The notes beneath the pieces were generated by a model, which made no database searches, was not told where the DNA came from, and was given only the letters and a program-made list of their open reading frames with translations. From Defluviicoccus sp046348835 (GTDB lineage: Bacteria > Pseudomonadota > Alphaproteobacteria > Rhodospirillales > Defluviicoccaceae), in contig JAXMDM010000002.1 in NCBI GenBank assembly GCA_046348835.1, positions 620,001 through 684,000 on the forward strand: a stretch of 64,000 nt of DNA, read 5' to 3'. The position numbers and the translations under genes were made by a program. Each line of letters opens with the position of its first letter. Within the stretch, counting starts at the first letter, position 1. Positions 34,655 to 46,115 of this stretch are shown one piece after another.

Positions 34655-37600
34655 CTAGGGGCCGATGGGTCGACTGGTCGGCGGCGTGACCAGGCTTTGG
34701 ACCCACGCCAGAAGCTCGCGGACCAGCGACGGCAGGATCATGGCGTAGGGATTGACGTTGACGGTGGGATCCTTCAGGGAGCCGGTCACGCGATAGCTGG
34801 CGGCGAACAGGCCTTCCGTTCCGCCGGTCAGCAGCGGACCGAGGAGGGGGATCGACCGGATGAGGTTATTGGCCCAATAGAACGGGATGATGGTTCCCTG
34901 CATGTCGACGGTGTTGTCGGCAAGGTTGATCACCCCCGAGCCGGTGAGGCCGACCGCCGGGCCGGCGACACGGACGTCGTTGAGTTCAACGATCCCGTCG
35001 GCCTCCTGGAATGGGATGCGCAATCCCCAAAACGGCATGCCGCGGCCGGTCAGGAGGTCGCGCAGGCCGGAAAGCGCCAGGAGATCCAGGGCGCGGGCGA
35101 GGAGCGGTGCCCTCACCAGGCGAAAGTTTCTGATCTTCACCACGCCGCTCAGGCGTGGTGATCCATCCGGCTGCGGCACCAGGGCCGCGTTACCCTCCAG
35201 CACCCCGCCGACCATCGTCGGCATGATCCCCAAACCGGCAAGCGTCGCTCCGGCGTCGGAGGCGGACAGGGTCAGTCGGCTGGTCCCGTCCGGCGCCGGC
35301 ACCATCTCGAGGGTGATCGGAGCGCCGTTATCGGTCTCCGCCGCCACCTGAACATTCTGCCAGACGGCATCGGTGCGAACGGCCGTGACCACCACCTGGC
35401 GCAGCGGTTGGTCCGTCCCGAGCCAGACCGTCGTCAGGTCGGCCGAGACGACGAGGTCGGGGACGGGCGCCGCTGCGTCCGGTTCCGTCGCCGTCTCACC
35501 CGGTTTTCCTTGGTCGGCGAGAAAGGGTTCCAGATCGAGGGTGGCGCCGTGGAGATCGACCGACCAGCCGCGATGGTCGAGGGCGTGCATGTGGCCCGAG
35601 ACCTGGTTTCGGCCCAGGCGGAAGTGCTCCAGGTCCAGGCTGTCGAGCCGGCCATCGTCGCCGAAGAGGGCATGGCCGCGGATGTCTGCATCGGCGGCGC
35701 TGAGGGCGACGTTGTTGATCGCCTCGAGCCGGTCGCCGAGGATGAAGGCCTGCGCCTCGGCCAGCGCCGTCCGACCGGCGGGCTTGCTCCAGTGCAGCTC
35801 CGGCAGCGCCAGCTCGGCCGCGCCGAGGTCCAGACGGCCATCGAGGTTGGCGGTGCCGTCGTCGCGGGCGGTGTACCGCACCTCACCGGCGAAGTGGCCA
35901 CCCTTCAGCCAGCGACCGGTGTCCGCCCAGGGGGCGAGTGCCCGCCTCACCTCCGGCACGCTGGCGCGGACAACGGTGAAGATGAGGTCGGTGCGCAGCG
36001 GTGTCGCGGGCAGAAAGTCCTCGTCCCAGTCGATCACCCCATCGACACCGGCAAAGCGCAACGGTCCTTGCGCCTTCAGTCCGTTCTCGGTGACCTCGAC
36101 GCGGAGGTTGGCATCGGTCAGCGACAAATCGTTATAGACATTGTGCAAGGCTAGTCCGTTTGTCTGCGCCGAGACGTTCAGATCCATCTGCTCCAGCTTG
36201 ATGTCGTCGAGGAGCGGGAATGCCAGGCGAACCCGGGCGATAACCATGCCGCCGGCCTGGTTGCCGGTGATACCGGTGCCGGCCAGGACCTCGAACGGAG
36301 GCGTCGCGAGAAGGTCGACGACGGCGGACGCCGGGCCATTCGCCCGCGCATCGATCTCAAGCGACGGGACATCCTTGTTCAGGTCGGGAATGGTGACCCG
36401 GCCGTCGCTCAAGACGAGGTCACCGATGGTAGCGCGCGACACCGTCACGTTGAGGGTGTCGAGGCTGACATTGACGATGGCCGAGGCGTTGCGCAGCGGC
36501 GGCAGCGGCGGAAGGTAATCGACGACGGCGCCCTCGAGGGGGATGGTGAGGGAGAGCGCCGACACCGCCGGCTGGCCGTCCTCGTCGCCGATCCTGGCCG
36601 TCATCCGCACATCGCCGAGGGTGCCGGCGACGATGTGCTTGTCGATCCACTCATAGGTGTCCGTGGCGAGACCCTTCGGCCAGTAGCGGCGAACGTCGGC
36701 GAGGGTCGCCTGGTGCAGCGTCGCCGCGACCGGTCCGTGGGGGCGGGCGAACGCCTCCTCGATCGTCCCGCTCGCCTCGAGCCGCATCCCTCCGGCGACG
36801 GCGGCGGCGGCGCGCTCGACCGTGACCGTCTGCCCGGCGATGTGGCCGGCCGCTTCGAGATGACGAAGCGGCAGGGCGACGGAAAGCGGCGGGGGCAGCC
36901 GAAGAACGGCATCGTCGGAGAGGGTGAGAGCAAGATTGTCGACAGCCCAGCTTTCCTCGCTCGGATCCCCCGACGCTTGCACCGACAGGTCGAGCACCGG
37001 AAGAGATTGCGCCGCCATCTGCGGGTCGATGCGGCTGGCCCATTCCGACGACAGCACCAACGCGCCGCTGCCGCCGGTGGCCGAGACCTTGAACGGCCCG
37101 GGGTTCAGCTGGCGGTCGAGGGCGACGGTGACCGATCCCGAAAGCGGCAAATCGAGCGCCCCGATGGGCGCCAGGGCGGGATCGAGGGGGGCGAGGGCGG
37201 CCGGGCGGATCCCGGCGAAATCCAGGTGTCCGGCGGTGGCGCCGGTCGCCGCATCGGCGGTGACGTTGAGCGTCGCCTTGGCCGGGACGCCTGCCTGGTC
37301 GAAGGTCAGGTCGGCGCGGCCCTCGAGACCGGCGGAACCGCGAACGATCGCGGCGGTGTCGATGTGCCCCTGCCAGGCCGCTTCGCCACCGGGGCGGGCG
37401 AGGGTGAGCCCGACATTGCTGACGTCGATCGCCTCCAACCGGGCGAGGGGACCTTCTTGCGGTGCCAGCAGGCCGGCCAGCCCGCCTTCGGAAAGGCTGC
37501 CGGTCGACGCCTGGTCGGGCAGTGGCAAGGTCAGATGGACATCGCGCGCCCAAAGCCGGCGCAGGGACAGCTCCCCCCATCGGGGCGGCCCGGACAGTCC

Positions 37601-37990
37601 GCCGGCGGCCCGCAAGGTCCGGATCGTGAGCCGGAAGGTGGGGCCGGCGGCGGTGACATCGCCCACATCGAGGACAGGTGCGTTCCAGTCACGCCAGTCG
37701 AGACTGAGGGTTCCCGCGGTGGCTTCGATCGGCCCGGTCCGATCGGCAAGGAACCCCTCGATCAGCGGTAAAGCCCAGGTCAGCGACACCGGACCGCTAG
37801 CGAGCCGCGCCACCAGGAGTCCCAGCGCCGCGACGAGGACGACCAACAGGGAGAATCCCCAGGCCAACGGCCGGCGCCGCCTGCGCGGGGGTCGCGTCGC
37901 CGCGACATCCGCAGGCGGGGATGTCGGGGCACTATTGCCGGTTACCGCCGGCGCCCCGCCGGGGTAATCTGCCCAATCCGGCGAGTTCAA
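34655..37990 (-). CDS. AsmA/YhdP-like DUF3971 protein
   Basis: This is a 1111-residue protein with a cytoplasmic proline/arginine-rich N-terminus, one membrane helix (residues 41-64) and a very long periplasmic beta-rich region. A DUF3971-like middle and an AsmA-type C-terminus (IKNFRLVRAPLLARALDLLALSGLRDLLTGRGMPF; GVINLADNTVDMQGTIIPFYWANNLIRSIPLLGPLLTGG) are visible. YhdP/TamB-type proteins are thought to form a bridge that carries phospholipids between inner and outer membrane. The start codon appears to be TTG, with no ATG nearby. It is divergent from glnE, with only 29 bases between. Confidence 0.85.
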   Translation of the reverse strand: MNSPDWADYPGGAPAVTGNSAPTSPPADVAATRPPRRRRRPLAWGFSLLVVLVAALGLLVARLASGPVSLTWALPLIEGFLADRTGPIEATAGTLSLDWRDWNAPVLDVGDVTAAGPTFRLTIRTLRAAGGLSGPPRWGELSLRRLWARDVHLTLPLPDQASTGSLSEGGLAGLLAPQEGPLARLEAIDVSNVGLTLARPGGEAAWQGHIDTAAIVRGSAGLEGRADLTFDQAGVPAKATLNVTADAATGATAGHLDFAGIRPAALAPLDPALAPIGALDLPLSGSVTVALDRQLNPGPFKVSATGGSGALVLSSEWASRIDPQMAAQSLPVLDLSVQASGDPSEESWAVDNLALTLSDDAVLRLPPPLSVALPLRHLEAAGHIAGQTVTVERAAAAVAGGMRLEASGTIEEAFARPHGPVAATLHQATLADVRRYWPKGLATDTYEWIDKHIVAGTLGDVRMTARIGDEDGQPAVSALSLTIPLEGAVVDYLPPLPPLRNASAIVNVSLDTLNVTVSRATIGDLVLSDGRVTIPDLNKDVPSLEIDARANGPASAVVDLLATPPFEVLAGTGITGNQAGGMVIARVRLAFPLLDDIKLEQMDLNVSAQTNGLALHNVYNDLSLTDANLRVEVTENGLKAQGPLRFAGVDGVIDWDEDFLPATPLRTDLIFTVVRASVPEVRRALAPWADTGRWLKGGHFAGEVRYTARDDGTANLDGRLDLGAAELALPELHWSKPAGRTALAEAQAFILGDRLEAINNVALSAADADIRGHALFGDDGRLDSLDLEHFRLGRNQVSGHMHALDHRGWSVDLHGATLDLEPFLADQGKPGETATEPDAAAPVPDLVVSADLTTVWLGTDQPLRQVVVTAVRTDAVWQNVQVAAETDNGAPITLEMVPAPDGTSRLTLSASDAGATLAGLGIMPTMVGGVLEGNAALVPQPDGSPRLSGVVKIRNFRLVRAPLLARALDLLALSGLRDLLTGRGMPFWGLRIPFQEADGIVELNDVRVAGPAVGLTGSGVINLADNTVDMQGTIIPFYWANNLIRSIPLLGPLLTGGTEGLFAASYRVTGSLKDPTVNVNPYAMILPSLVRELLAWVQSLVTPPTSRPIGP

Positions 37991-38019
37991 GGATGCACCC
38001 GGGCGATGGCGATTGAAGG

Positions 38020-41000
38020 ATGGCGGACATCGATCTGAAGATTAACGCCGAGCGGGCCCCGGATCCGGCCGACCTCGCCCAGGCCCGGGTCGGCATCGAG
38101 CGATGGCTGGCGGCACTGACCGGCGCCGACGGCATCCAACTGGCGCTCGGCCGCGCCGTTGCCGAGGACCCGGCGGGCCGGCGGATCCTGGAAGGATTGT
38201 TCGGCAACAGCTCCTACCTGACCCTGCTGGCCGAACTCGATCCGACCTTCGTCATCGATGTTTTCGGCGACGGACCCGTTGCCGCGCACGCGCGCATCAT
38301 GACCGATATCGGCCGGACCGCCGCCGAGGCGGCGCAGAAAATGAGCCCGGGGGTGGCGCTGCGGCTGGCGAAGCGCCGGCTGGCCTTCGTTACCGCGGTC
38401 GCCGATGTCTGCGAAGACTGGACTCTGTCGCAGGTCACGGGAGCGCTCTCCGGCTTCGCCGGTGCCGCCCTCGATGCGGCCGCCGCCTACCTCCTCGCCG
38501 AGGCGCACGCCAAGGGCATCCTGAAATTGGCCGAGCCGGCGCGTCCGACGCGGGATTCCGGGCTGATCATTCTCGGTATGGGGAAACTCGGCGGCCATGA
38601 GCTGAACTACTCGAGCGATATCGATCTCATCATCTTTTACGATCCGGAGCGCATGTCCACGCCCGATCGTGACTCCCTGCAAACTCACCTCATCCGTCTC
38701 GTCCGCCAGCTCGTCCGGCTCATGTCCGACCGTCGTCCGGAGGGCTATGTGTTCCGCACCGATCTGCGCCTGAGACCGGACCCGGGGTCGACACCGCCGG
38801 CCATATCCGTTCTCGCCGCCGAAGAATACTACGAAAGCCTCGGTCAGAACTGGGAGCGGGCGGCGCTGATCAAGGCACGGCCCGTTGCCGGCGACATCGA
38901 CGCCGGGCGCAGGTTTCTGCAGCGGCTGCGCCCTTTCATCTGGCGCAAGCACCTGGATTTCGCCGCCATCGCCGATATCCATTCGATCAAGCGGCAGATC
39001 AACGCCCATCGCGCCGGCGACCGCCTTCGTCTCGCCGGCCACAACATCAAGCTCGGTCGCGGCGGTATCCGTGAGATCGAGTTTTTCGTGCAGACGCAGC
39101 AGCTTATCTGGGGTGGGCGGCTGCCGGCGCTGCGCGTGGCGGAAACCGAGGCGGCCCTGGTGGCGCTCGCCGATGCCGGAAAGATCGACAGCGAGGCCGT
39201 CCTCGACCTGACCCGTGCCTACCGGTTCCTCCGCCGCATCGAGCACCGGCTGCAGATGACCAACGACGAGCAGACCCATACCCTGCCGACGGATCCGGTC
39301 AAGCTGAGGGCGCTCGCGGTATTCTCCGGCTTCGCCGATGTGGACGCCTTCGGCGAGGCGGTGCTGGCGACGTTGCGCACCGTCGAGGGGTACTATGGCG
39401 AACTGTTCCAGGATTCGCCGGCGCTCACCGCGACCGGCGGCGGGGTGGGCGACGGCAACCTGGTCTTTACCGGCAGCGAGCCCGATCCGGAAACCCTCGA
39501 GACGTTGGCTCGGCTCGGGTTCGCCAATCCGCGGCTATGCGATTCGACCATTCGCGGCTGGCACCATGGGCGCTATCGCGCCATGCGCAGCGCCCGGGCG
39601 CGCGAACTGCTGACCGAGTTGATGCCACATCTGCTGAAGGCGCTGGCCAAGGCCCCCGATTCGGATGCGGCCTTCCTCGCCTTCGATCGTTTTCTCAAGG
39701 CGCTGCCGGCGGGCGTGCAGTTCTTCTCCATGGTGTGCGCCAACATGGAGCTCCTGACCCTCGTCACCCGCATCCTCGGCTTCGGCCCGGGGATGGCCGA
39801 TATGCTGGCGGTGCAGCCGGCGGTACTGGAGCGGGTGGTGAGCGTCCCCGATTTCTTCGCCCCGCTGCCGGCGCGTCCCACGCTCGAAGCGGAGCTCACC
39901 GCCGTCCTCGGCCAGGGCGCCTACTGGGAGGAAAAGCTCGACCTCAGCCGCCGCTGGGCGAATGAACGCCGCTTTCAGGTGGCGGTCCACCACCTCCTCG
40001 ATCCGGGGGATATCGATCAGGCGACGGGGGCGTGGAGCGACATCGCCGAAGCGGCGCTGGCCTGCCTGCTGCCCCTCGTTGCCGGCGAATTCGCCGCGGT
40101 TCACGGCACCATCGCCGGCTGCGAACTGGCGATCGTCGGCTTGGGCAAACTGGGCAGCCGCGAGATGAATCCCGGATCCGACCTGGATCTGATCTTCGTT
40201 TACGGCACGCCGCCGGAGGGCGCGCTGTCGGACGGCCGCAAGCCACTGCCGGCGTCGCAATACTTCGCCCGTCTCGGCCAGCGCCTGATCAACGCCTTGG
40301 CGGCGCCGACGGGGGAGGGGCGGCTGTTCGAGGTGGACATGCGGCTTCGCCCCTCGGGCAAGGCCGGCCCGATCGCCGTCAGTGTCGAGTCCTTCGTCCG
40401 CTACCAGAGCGAGATGGCCTGGACCTGGGAGCAGATGGCCCTCACCCGGGCGCGGGTCGTCGCCGGGCCGGCCGAACTCGCTTCCGAGGTGGAGCGCTGC
40501 ATCCGGGTCGCCCTGATGCGGCGGCGGGATCCGGGGGCGCTGGTCCGCGACGTCGCCGACATGCGCGAACGGCTGGCGCGCGAGTTCGGTTCGGGGTCGG
40601 CCTGGGAAATCAAGCACCGCCGCGGCGGGCTGATCGATATCGCCTTCATGGTTCAATACCTGCAGCTCCTCCACGCCGGCAGCCGGCCGGAGGTCCTCGT
40701 AACCGGGACCCGCGACGCGCTGGCGAGGCTGGCGGCGGCCGGGTTGATCGCCACCGAAACGGCCGCCGGGCTCAGCGAGGCGCTGTCGTTATGGCTCACC
40801 GTGCAGAGCCGGCTTCGCCTCGCCTTCGGCTCCATCCCCATCGTCGATGTCGGCGGCGACGCGGCGAAGGCGCTCCGCCTGGCGCTGAGCGGGATCGACG
40901 GTCTTGACTTCGAAAGCCTCGTCGACAAGATGCAGCGGCTGGCCGAGCGTGCGCATCAAGCCTTTGTCGAGCTTGTGGAAAAGCCAGCCGCGGTTGCCGC

Positions 41001-41022
41001 CTATGCCGCCTCTTCCGGCTGA
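38020..41022 (+). CDS. glnE: Bifunctional glutamine synthetase adenylyltransferase/deadenylyltransferase
   Basis: This 1000-residue enzyme adds or removes AMP on GlnA in response to PII, controlling ammonium assimilation. Both nucleotidyltransferase domains are intact: the N-terminal deadenylylase site GMGKLGGHELNYSSDIDLI (about residues 185-205) and the C-terminal adenylylase site GLGKLGSREMNPGSDLDLI (about 705-725). Each is followed by a helical GlnD-PII-type domain, for example KLGRGGIREIEFFVQT and KHRRGGLIDIAFMVQ. The length is normal for alphaproteobacteria. Confidence 0.96.
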   Translation: MADIDLKINAERAPDPADLAQARVGIERWLAALTGADGIQLALGRAVAEDPAGRRILEGLFGNSSYLTLLAELDPTFVIDVFGDGPVAAHARIMTDIGRTAAEAAQKMSPGVALRLAKRRLAFVTAVADVCEDWTLSQVTGALSGFAGAALDAAAAYLLAEAHAKGILKLAEPARPTRDSGLIILGMGKLGGHELNYSSDIDLIIFYDPERMSTPDRDSLQTHLIRLVRQLVRLMSDRRPEGYVFRTDLRLRPDPGSTPPAISVLAAEEYYESLGQNWERAALIKARPVAGDIDAGRRFLQRLRPFIWRKHLDFAAIADIHSIKRQINAHRAGDRLRLAGHNIKLGRGGIREIEFFVQTQQLIWGGRLPALRVAETEAALVALADAGKIDSEAVLDLTRAYRFLRRIEHRLQMTNDEQTHTLPTDPVKLRALAVFSGFADVDAFGEAVLATLRTVEGYYGELFQDSPALTATGGGVGDGNLVFTGSEPDPETLETLARLGFANPRLCDSTIRGWHHGRYRAMRSARARELLTELMPHLLKALAKAPDSDAAFLAFDRFLKALPAGVQFFSMVCANMELLTLVTRILGFGPGMADMLAVQPAVLERVVSVPDFFAPLPARPTLEAELTAVLGQGAYWEEKLDLSRRWANERRFQVAVHHLLDPGDIDQATGAWSDIAEAALACLLPLVAGEFAAVHGTIAGCELAIVGLGKLGSREMNPGSDLDLIFVYGTPPEGALSDGRKPLPASQYFARLGQRLINALAAPTGEGRLFEVDMRLRPSGKAGPIAVSVESFVRYQSEMAWTWEQMALTRARVVAGPAELASEVERCIRVALMRRRDPGALVRDVADMRERLAREFGSGSAWEIKHRRGGLIDIAFMVQYLQLLHAGSRPEVLVTGTRDALARLAAAGLIATETAAGLSEALSLWLTVQSRLRLAFGSIPIVDVGGDAAKALRLALSGIDGLDFESLVDKMQRLAERAHQAFVELVEKPAAVAAYAASSG

Positions 41023-41068
41023 GGCGGTGGCGTCGGACCGTCGTTGCGCCCATCCGGAGGGAGGCACC

Positions 41069-41533
41069 ATGCCCATCGCCGTCGGGGATCGGTTTCCGGC
41101 GTTCTCACTGCCGACGGACGGAGGGGGGACCCTCTCGGCCGCCGATCTCAGCGGCGGCAAGGCGGTCGTTTACTTCTACCCCAAGGACGACACGTCCGGC
41201 TGCAGCAAGGAGGCGCAGGCGTTCCGCGACGCCGCCGACGCCTTCGCCGCCGCCGGCGTGCGGGTGGTGGGGGTCTCGGTCGATACCGTCGCCAGCCACG
41301 ACCGCTTCAAGGCCAAGCACGGGCTCAACTTCCCGTTGGTTTCCGATACCGAAAAGACGCTCGTCGCTGCGGTCGGCGTCTGGGTGCAGAAAAGCATGTA
41401 CGGTAGGACGTACATGGGCGTAGAACGGGCGACGTTTCTCATCGACGGCGACGGCATCGTCCGCCGCATCTGGCGCAAGGTGAAGGTTCCGGGGCACGCG
41501 GCGGCGGTACTGGCGGCGGCTGAGGCCATCTAG
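41069..41533 (+). CDS. Peroxiredoxin, PrxQ/BCP type with a single cysteine
   Basis: This 154-residue thiol peroxidase reduces peroxides in the cytoplasm. The peroxidatic cysteine is C45 in FYPKDDTSGCSKEAQAF, with the expected proline and threonine. No second cysteine exists anywhere in the protein, so it is a 1-Cys form that needs an external thiol, unlike E. coli Bcp. GGAGGGAGG lies directly upstream of the ATG at 41069. It follows glnE by 46 bases. Confidence 0.92.
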   Translation: MPIAVGDRFPAFSLPTDGGGTLSAADLSGGKAVVYFYPKDDTSGCSKEAQAFRDAADAFAAAGVRVVGVSVDTVASHDRFKAKHGLNFPLVSDTEKTLVAAVGVWVQKSMYGRTYMGVERATFLIDGDGIVRRIWRKVKVPGHAAAVLAAAEAI

Positions 41534-41677
41534 CCGGCAGGCCGGGACGCAGCAGGGGATTGCCGCCAGGGATCGTTGCACGGGATGTTGCCCGGGGATT
41601 GTTGCCAGGGGGGCGCGCTGCCGGGGCCCAGGGATCCCGCTTAACAGCGCAGAGCGCGCGACAGAGAGGCGACGATC

Positions 41678-42139
41678 ATGAGTGCAACCGAAGTCGATAA
41701 AGCGGCCGTCATCGACACGCTGAACCGGATCCTCGAAACGGAGCTCGCCGGCGTCGTTCGCTACACCCATTACTCCTTCACCATGTTCGGCTTCGGCCGC
41801 ATTCCCATCGTCAAGTGGCTGCGCGAGCAGGCGGATGAATCGCTGCTGCATGCCCAGGAGGCGGGGGAGTACGTCACCGCTCTCGGCGGTCATCCGTCCC
41901 TCGGCATCGGCAAGCTTCTGGAATCCCATCAGCACGACGTGGGTGACATGCTGCGGGAATCGCTCGCCCACGAGCAGGCGGCGCGAGGGCTTTACGAGCA
42001 GCTTCTCGGCCTGGTGTCCGACAGGAACATCATGCTGGAGGAGTACGCCCGCCGCCTGATCGCCGAAGAATCCCTCCACGCCAGCGAAGTGGAGAAGATG
42101 CTGCGCCCGCCGGGCACCATGACCCCCTTCGCTCTTTGA
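41678..42139 (+). CDS. Bacterioferritin-like diiron protein
   Basis: This 153-residue four-helix ferritin-like protein has ferroxidase ligands in all four helices: ETELAGVVRYTHY, EQADESLLHAQEAGEYV, SLAHEQAARGLYEQLL and EYARRLIAEESLHASEVEK. It stores or detoxifies iron in the cytoplasm. Whether it binds haem, as true bacterioferritin does, is unclear. The preceding peroxiredoxin suggests a shared oxidative-stress role. Confidence 0.85.
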   Translation: MSATEVDKAAVIDTLNRILETELAGVVRYTHYSFTMFGFGRIPIVKWLREQADESLLHAQEAGEYVTALGGHPSLGIGKLLESHQHDVGDMLRESLAHEQAARGLYEQLLGLVSDRNIMLEEYARRLIAEESLHASEVEKMLRPPGTMTPFAL

Positions 42140-42242
42140 GCGGATGGAAGCCGGGACCGCTTACGTTAATACACCTTAGGATTGCGTTACGGCGCTCTAT
42201 CTGGCATATTGCGTGAGTTAATCATAGGTTGGACACGCAATA

Positions 42243-42737
42243 GTGGCGGCAGGGGTGAATGCGGAGTCGGCCGAAACCGCCCCTCCGCCAAGGTGGCGGC
42301 AATGGCGGGAGCGCCTCGCCCATCGTGCCCCCCGCTTCGGCCTTCCGCTGCTGGCCGCGGTGGGGGTGGCGGTGGCCGGGTTCGCCCTTGTCGCCAGCGC
42401 CGGTCCCGACCGGGCGGATGTGGATCTCGGCCCGCCCTCGGTATTCTACGCCCTGCCGGAGATGGTGACGACGCTGGACGGCGGGGGCCCCCGCCACCGC
42501 TACGTGCGGCTGGCGCTGGTGCTCGAGGTGCCGAAGACGGCCTTGGGGGTGGTTCGGGCGGGGGAGCCGGCAATCCTCGACGGGGTGCAGCAGCACCTGC
42601 GGACCCTCAGCCCGGCCGATCTGGTGGGCGAAGCCGGCACCCTCTCGCTGCGGGGGACGGTGCGGGCGATCATCGCCAAGCGGCTGCGGCCGACGGAAGT
42701 GCGCGGCGTTCTCTTCACCCAGTTCCTCGTCGATTAG
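42243..42737 (+). CDS. fliL: Flagellar basal body-associated FliL-like protein
   Basis: This 164-residue protein has a basic N-terminus, one membrane helix (FGLPLLAAVGVAVAGFALVA) and a periplasmic domain with the FliL pattern YALPEMVTTLDGGGPRHRYVRLALVLEV, ending in IAKRLRPTEVRGVLFTQFLVD. FliL supports stator function around the flagellar motor. The start is GTG with a weak ribosome site, so it is uncertain. No other flagellar gene is in this window. Confidence 0.75.
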   Translation: MAAGVNAESAETAPPPRWRQWRERLAHRAPRFGLPLLAAVGVAVAGFALVASAGPDRADVDLGPPSVFYALPEMVTTLDGGGPRHRYVRLALVLEVPKTALGVVRAGEPAILDGVQQHLRTLSPADLVGEAGTLSLRGTVRAIIAKRLRPTEVRGVLFTQFLVD

Positions 42738-43200
42738 GGTCGGCGCCGGCCGGTCGCCGGGTCGTTCCGTGATGAAGCCGGAACCGCGCCCGTGCGGCAG
42801 GGCGGCAGGGCGGCGGCGAGGCGTTGCGGAATTCTCTTCCGGCGGGGACCGCCCGCCCCTTGCGGAGCGAGGGCGGCGTTGCTATGTTGAGTTCCTCGCC
42901 GGTTGCGGGCTGTAACGCCTCGGCGGCGGCGGGATGGAAATTCGCCCAACCGCGAATATCTTGGCCCTCGCGCTTAAGTCGAGCGCGTTGAGTTGGTTTT
43001 GCTCTTTTTCATCGTTGGTATTGATTTGGAAGGGATGCGTGGGCGGCGGCCTGCTTGTTGAGGTGGGTTTGTTGTTCATGTGATCTTTTTCGAGGAGCTT
43101 GTGTATGGCTTAGGAGAAGATCTTGAGTGGACGGGAGCCCTATGGGGTGCCTGGATTTTTGTTGGTCGAGAGTGGCTGATGGGGATTTGGGTGCTTTGTT
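42738..43200 (+). promoter_or_regulatory. rRNA operon promoter and leader
   Basis: This 463-base region precedes 16S. A plausible promoter is TTGCGG (42860-42865), a 17-base spacer, then TATGTT (42883-42888). Downstream, TGCTCTTTTTC at 43000-43010 matches the boxA antitermination element used by NusB/S10 in rRNA leaders. No gene is seen. Confidence 0.55.
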
Positions 43201-44705
<1,505 letters not shown>

Positions 44706-44745
44706 AAGGATCGATTCCCGAGAGGGGCTGTCGGTGAGCAGCCAT

Positions 44746-44777
44746 GATCAGGAGACAGGGATCAGGAGACAGGGATC
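44746..44777. repeat. rrn repeat element 1 (tandem form)
   Basis: Two direct copies of GATCAGGAGACAGG plus a terminal GATC lie about 40 bases after the 16S 3' end. The unit is a variant of the GGGATCAG repeat family that fills the other spacers of this operon. Confidence 0.85.
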
Positions 44778-44863
44778 GCAAGAGGCCTGTCGAAGGAACT
44801 CTGGGCTCGGATCGGATCGGGGGTCGCCTTCAGGTGTGCGGCCGCCGTCCGCGCATCCCTTCC

Positions 44864-45011
44864 GTCAGAGGTCAGTGGTCGGGGATCAGGGATCAGACCG
44901 AGGATCCGGATCGCTGGCTTTTGCCGCCGGCCGATTGTTGGGCCGGCTGGTTGTCGAGTTGCGGCCGGCGTGGCTTGCGCTGATCCCTGATGCCCGATCC
45001 CTGACGTCTGG
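44864..45011. repeat. rrn repeat element 2 (inverted pair)
   Basis: The left arm (44864-44897) contains GTCAGAGG and GGGGATCAGGGATCAG. The right arm (44980-45011) contains CTGATCCCTGATGCC and GATCCCTGACGTCTGG. About 80 bases without a recognisable gene lie between them. The element ends four bases before tRNA-Ile. Confidence 0.8.
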
Positions 45012-45015
45012 AGGA

Positions 45016-45092
<77 letters not shown>

Positions 45093-45141
45093 TCAGGGGA
45101 CAGGTAACAGGGATCAGGGATCAGACGCTGATACCTGACCT
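45093..45141. repeat. rrn repeat element 3 between the two spacer tRNAs
   Basis: This short inverted form has a left arm with ACAGGGATCAGGGATCAG (45107-45124), a three-base loop and the right arm CTGATACCTGACC. It occupies nearly the whole 53-base gap between tRNA-Ile and tRNA-Ala. Confidence 0.8.
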
Positions 45142-45145
45142 GGCA

Positions 45146-45221
45146 GGGGCCGTAGCTCAGCCGGGAGAGCGCCTGGTTTGCAACCAGGAGGTCGTCGGTT
45201 CGATCCCGTCCGGCTCCACCA
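45146..45221 (+). tRNA. tRNA-Ala (anticodon TGC)
   Basis: The cloverleaf has acceptor GGGGCCG with CGGCTCC (one G-U pair), the anticodon stem-loop CTGGTTTGCAACCAG and the T arm GTCGGTTCGATCCCGTC. The 3' CCA is encoded. It is in the usual second spacer position after tRNA-Ile. A repeat element starts directly after the CCA. Confidence 0.97.
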
Positions 45222-45345
45222 TTCAGGAATCAGGGGGGCAGGGATCAGGGATCAGAGGTTATTGCGGAGATATTGGTTTGGTTATTTGAGACGAGGAGAG
45301 GGAAATGGGGTCGGCTGATCCCTGATACCCGACCCCTGTCTTCTG
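45222..45345. repeat. rrn repeat element 4 (inverted pair)
   Basis: The left arm (45222-45258) contains CAGGAATCAGG and CAGGGATCAGGGATCAG. The right arm (45315-45345) contains CTGATCCCTGATACCC and ACCCCTGTCTTCTG. The intervening 56 bases hold no recognisable gene. Confidence 0.8.
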
Positions 45346-45463
45346 TTCTTGGCATCGTGAAGAGGAGGAAGGTGGACCGTTGGGGTTGCGTCCTTGGGCG
45401 CATCCGGATGGATCACCTTTGTGGGTCTGCTTCGTTTCGGAGCCGGAAGACGGGTGGGATCGT

Positions 45464-45496
45464 CCGATCCCTGATCCCTGTCTGCCGATCCCTGAA
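45464..45496. repeat. rrn repeat element 5 (single arm)
   Basis: This is one right-arm copy, CGATCCCTGATCCCTG followed by TCTGCCGATCCCTGAA, with no clear left partner. It lies about 80 bases before the pre-23S processing stem. Confidence 0.75.
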
Positions 45497-45572
45497 ACGG
45501 AGCGAACCGTGTGAATTTGCGAGCATATGGTCTTCCGGACGGAACGCCCGTCCGCCTTCGGCTGAAGGTGGG

Positions 45573-45590
45573 GGGTGTGTTTGCGGATGG
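45573..45590 (+). other. Pre-23S processing stem, 5' strand
   Basis: The segment TGTGTTTGCGGATGG (45576-45590) is perfectly complementary to CCATCCGCAAACACA at 48840-48854, just beyond the 23S 3' end. Such a long stem enclosing 23S is the standard RNase III processing site. It also helps to fix the ends of the 23S gene. Confidence 0.8.
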
Positions 45591-46115
45591 AGGATCGAGG
45601 GCTCTCAAGCGAAGAGAAGGGCATCTGGTGGATGCCTTGGCACCGAGAGGCGATGAAGGACGTAGCACCTTGCGATAAGCTTCGGGGAGGGGGGAGCACC
45701 CGTTGATCCGAAGATCTCCGAATGGGGCAACCCCCCGCTATAGCGGGATCGGCGGCAACGCCGAGGCGAACCCGGCGAATTGAAACATCTCAGTAGCCGG
45801 AGGAAAGGACATCAACAGAGACTCCGCAAGTAGTGGCGAGCGAACGCGGACCAGGCCAGTGGCGTGCGTGTTTGAACCGGAACCGTCTGGAAAGGCGGGC
45901 CAGAGCGGGTGACAGCCCCGTACGGGAAAAGGGCGCGTGCGTCCGTGAGTAGGGCGGGACCCGAGAAATCCTGTCCGAAGATGGGGGGACCACCCTCCAA
46001 GCCTAAGTACTCCTCGGTGACCGATAGTGCACCAGTACCGTGAGGGAAAGGTGAAAAGCACCCCGACGAGGGGAGTGAAACAGACCTGAAACCGGATGCC
46101 TACAAGCAGTGGGAG

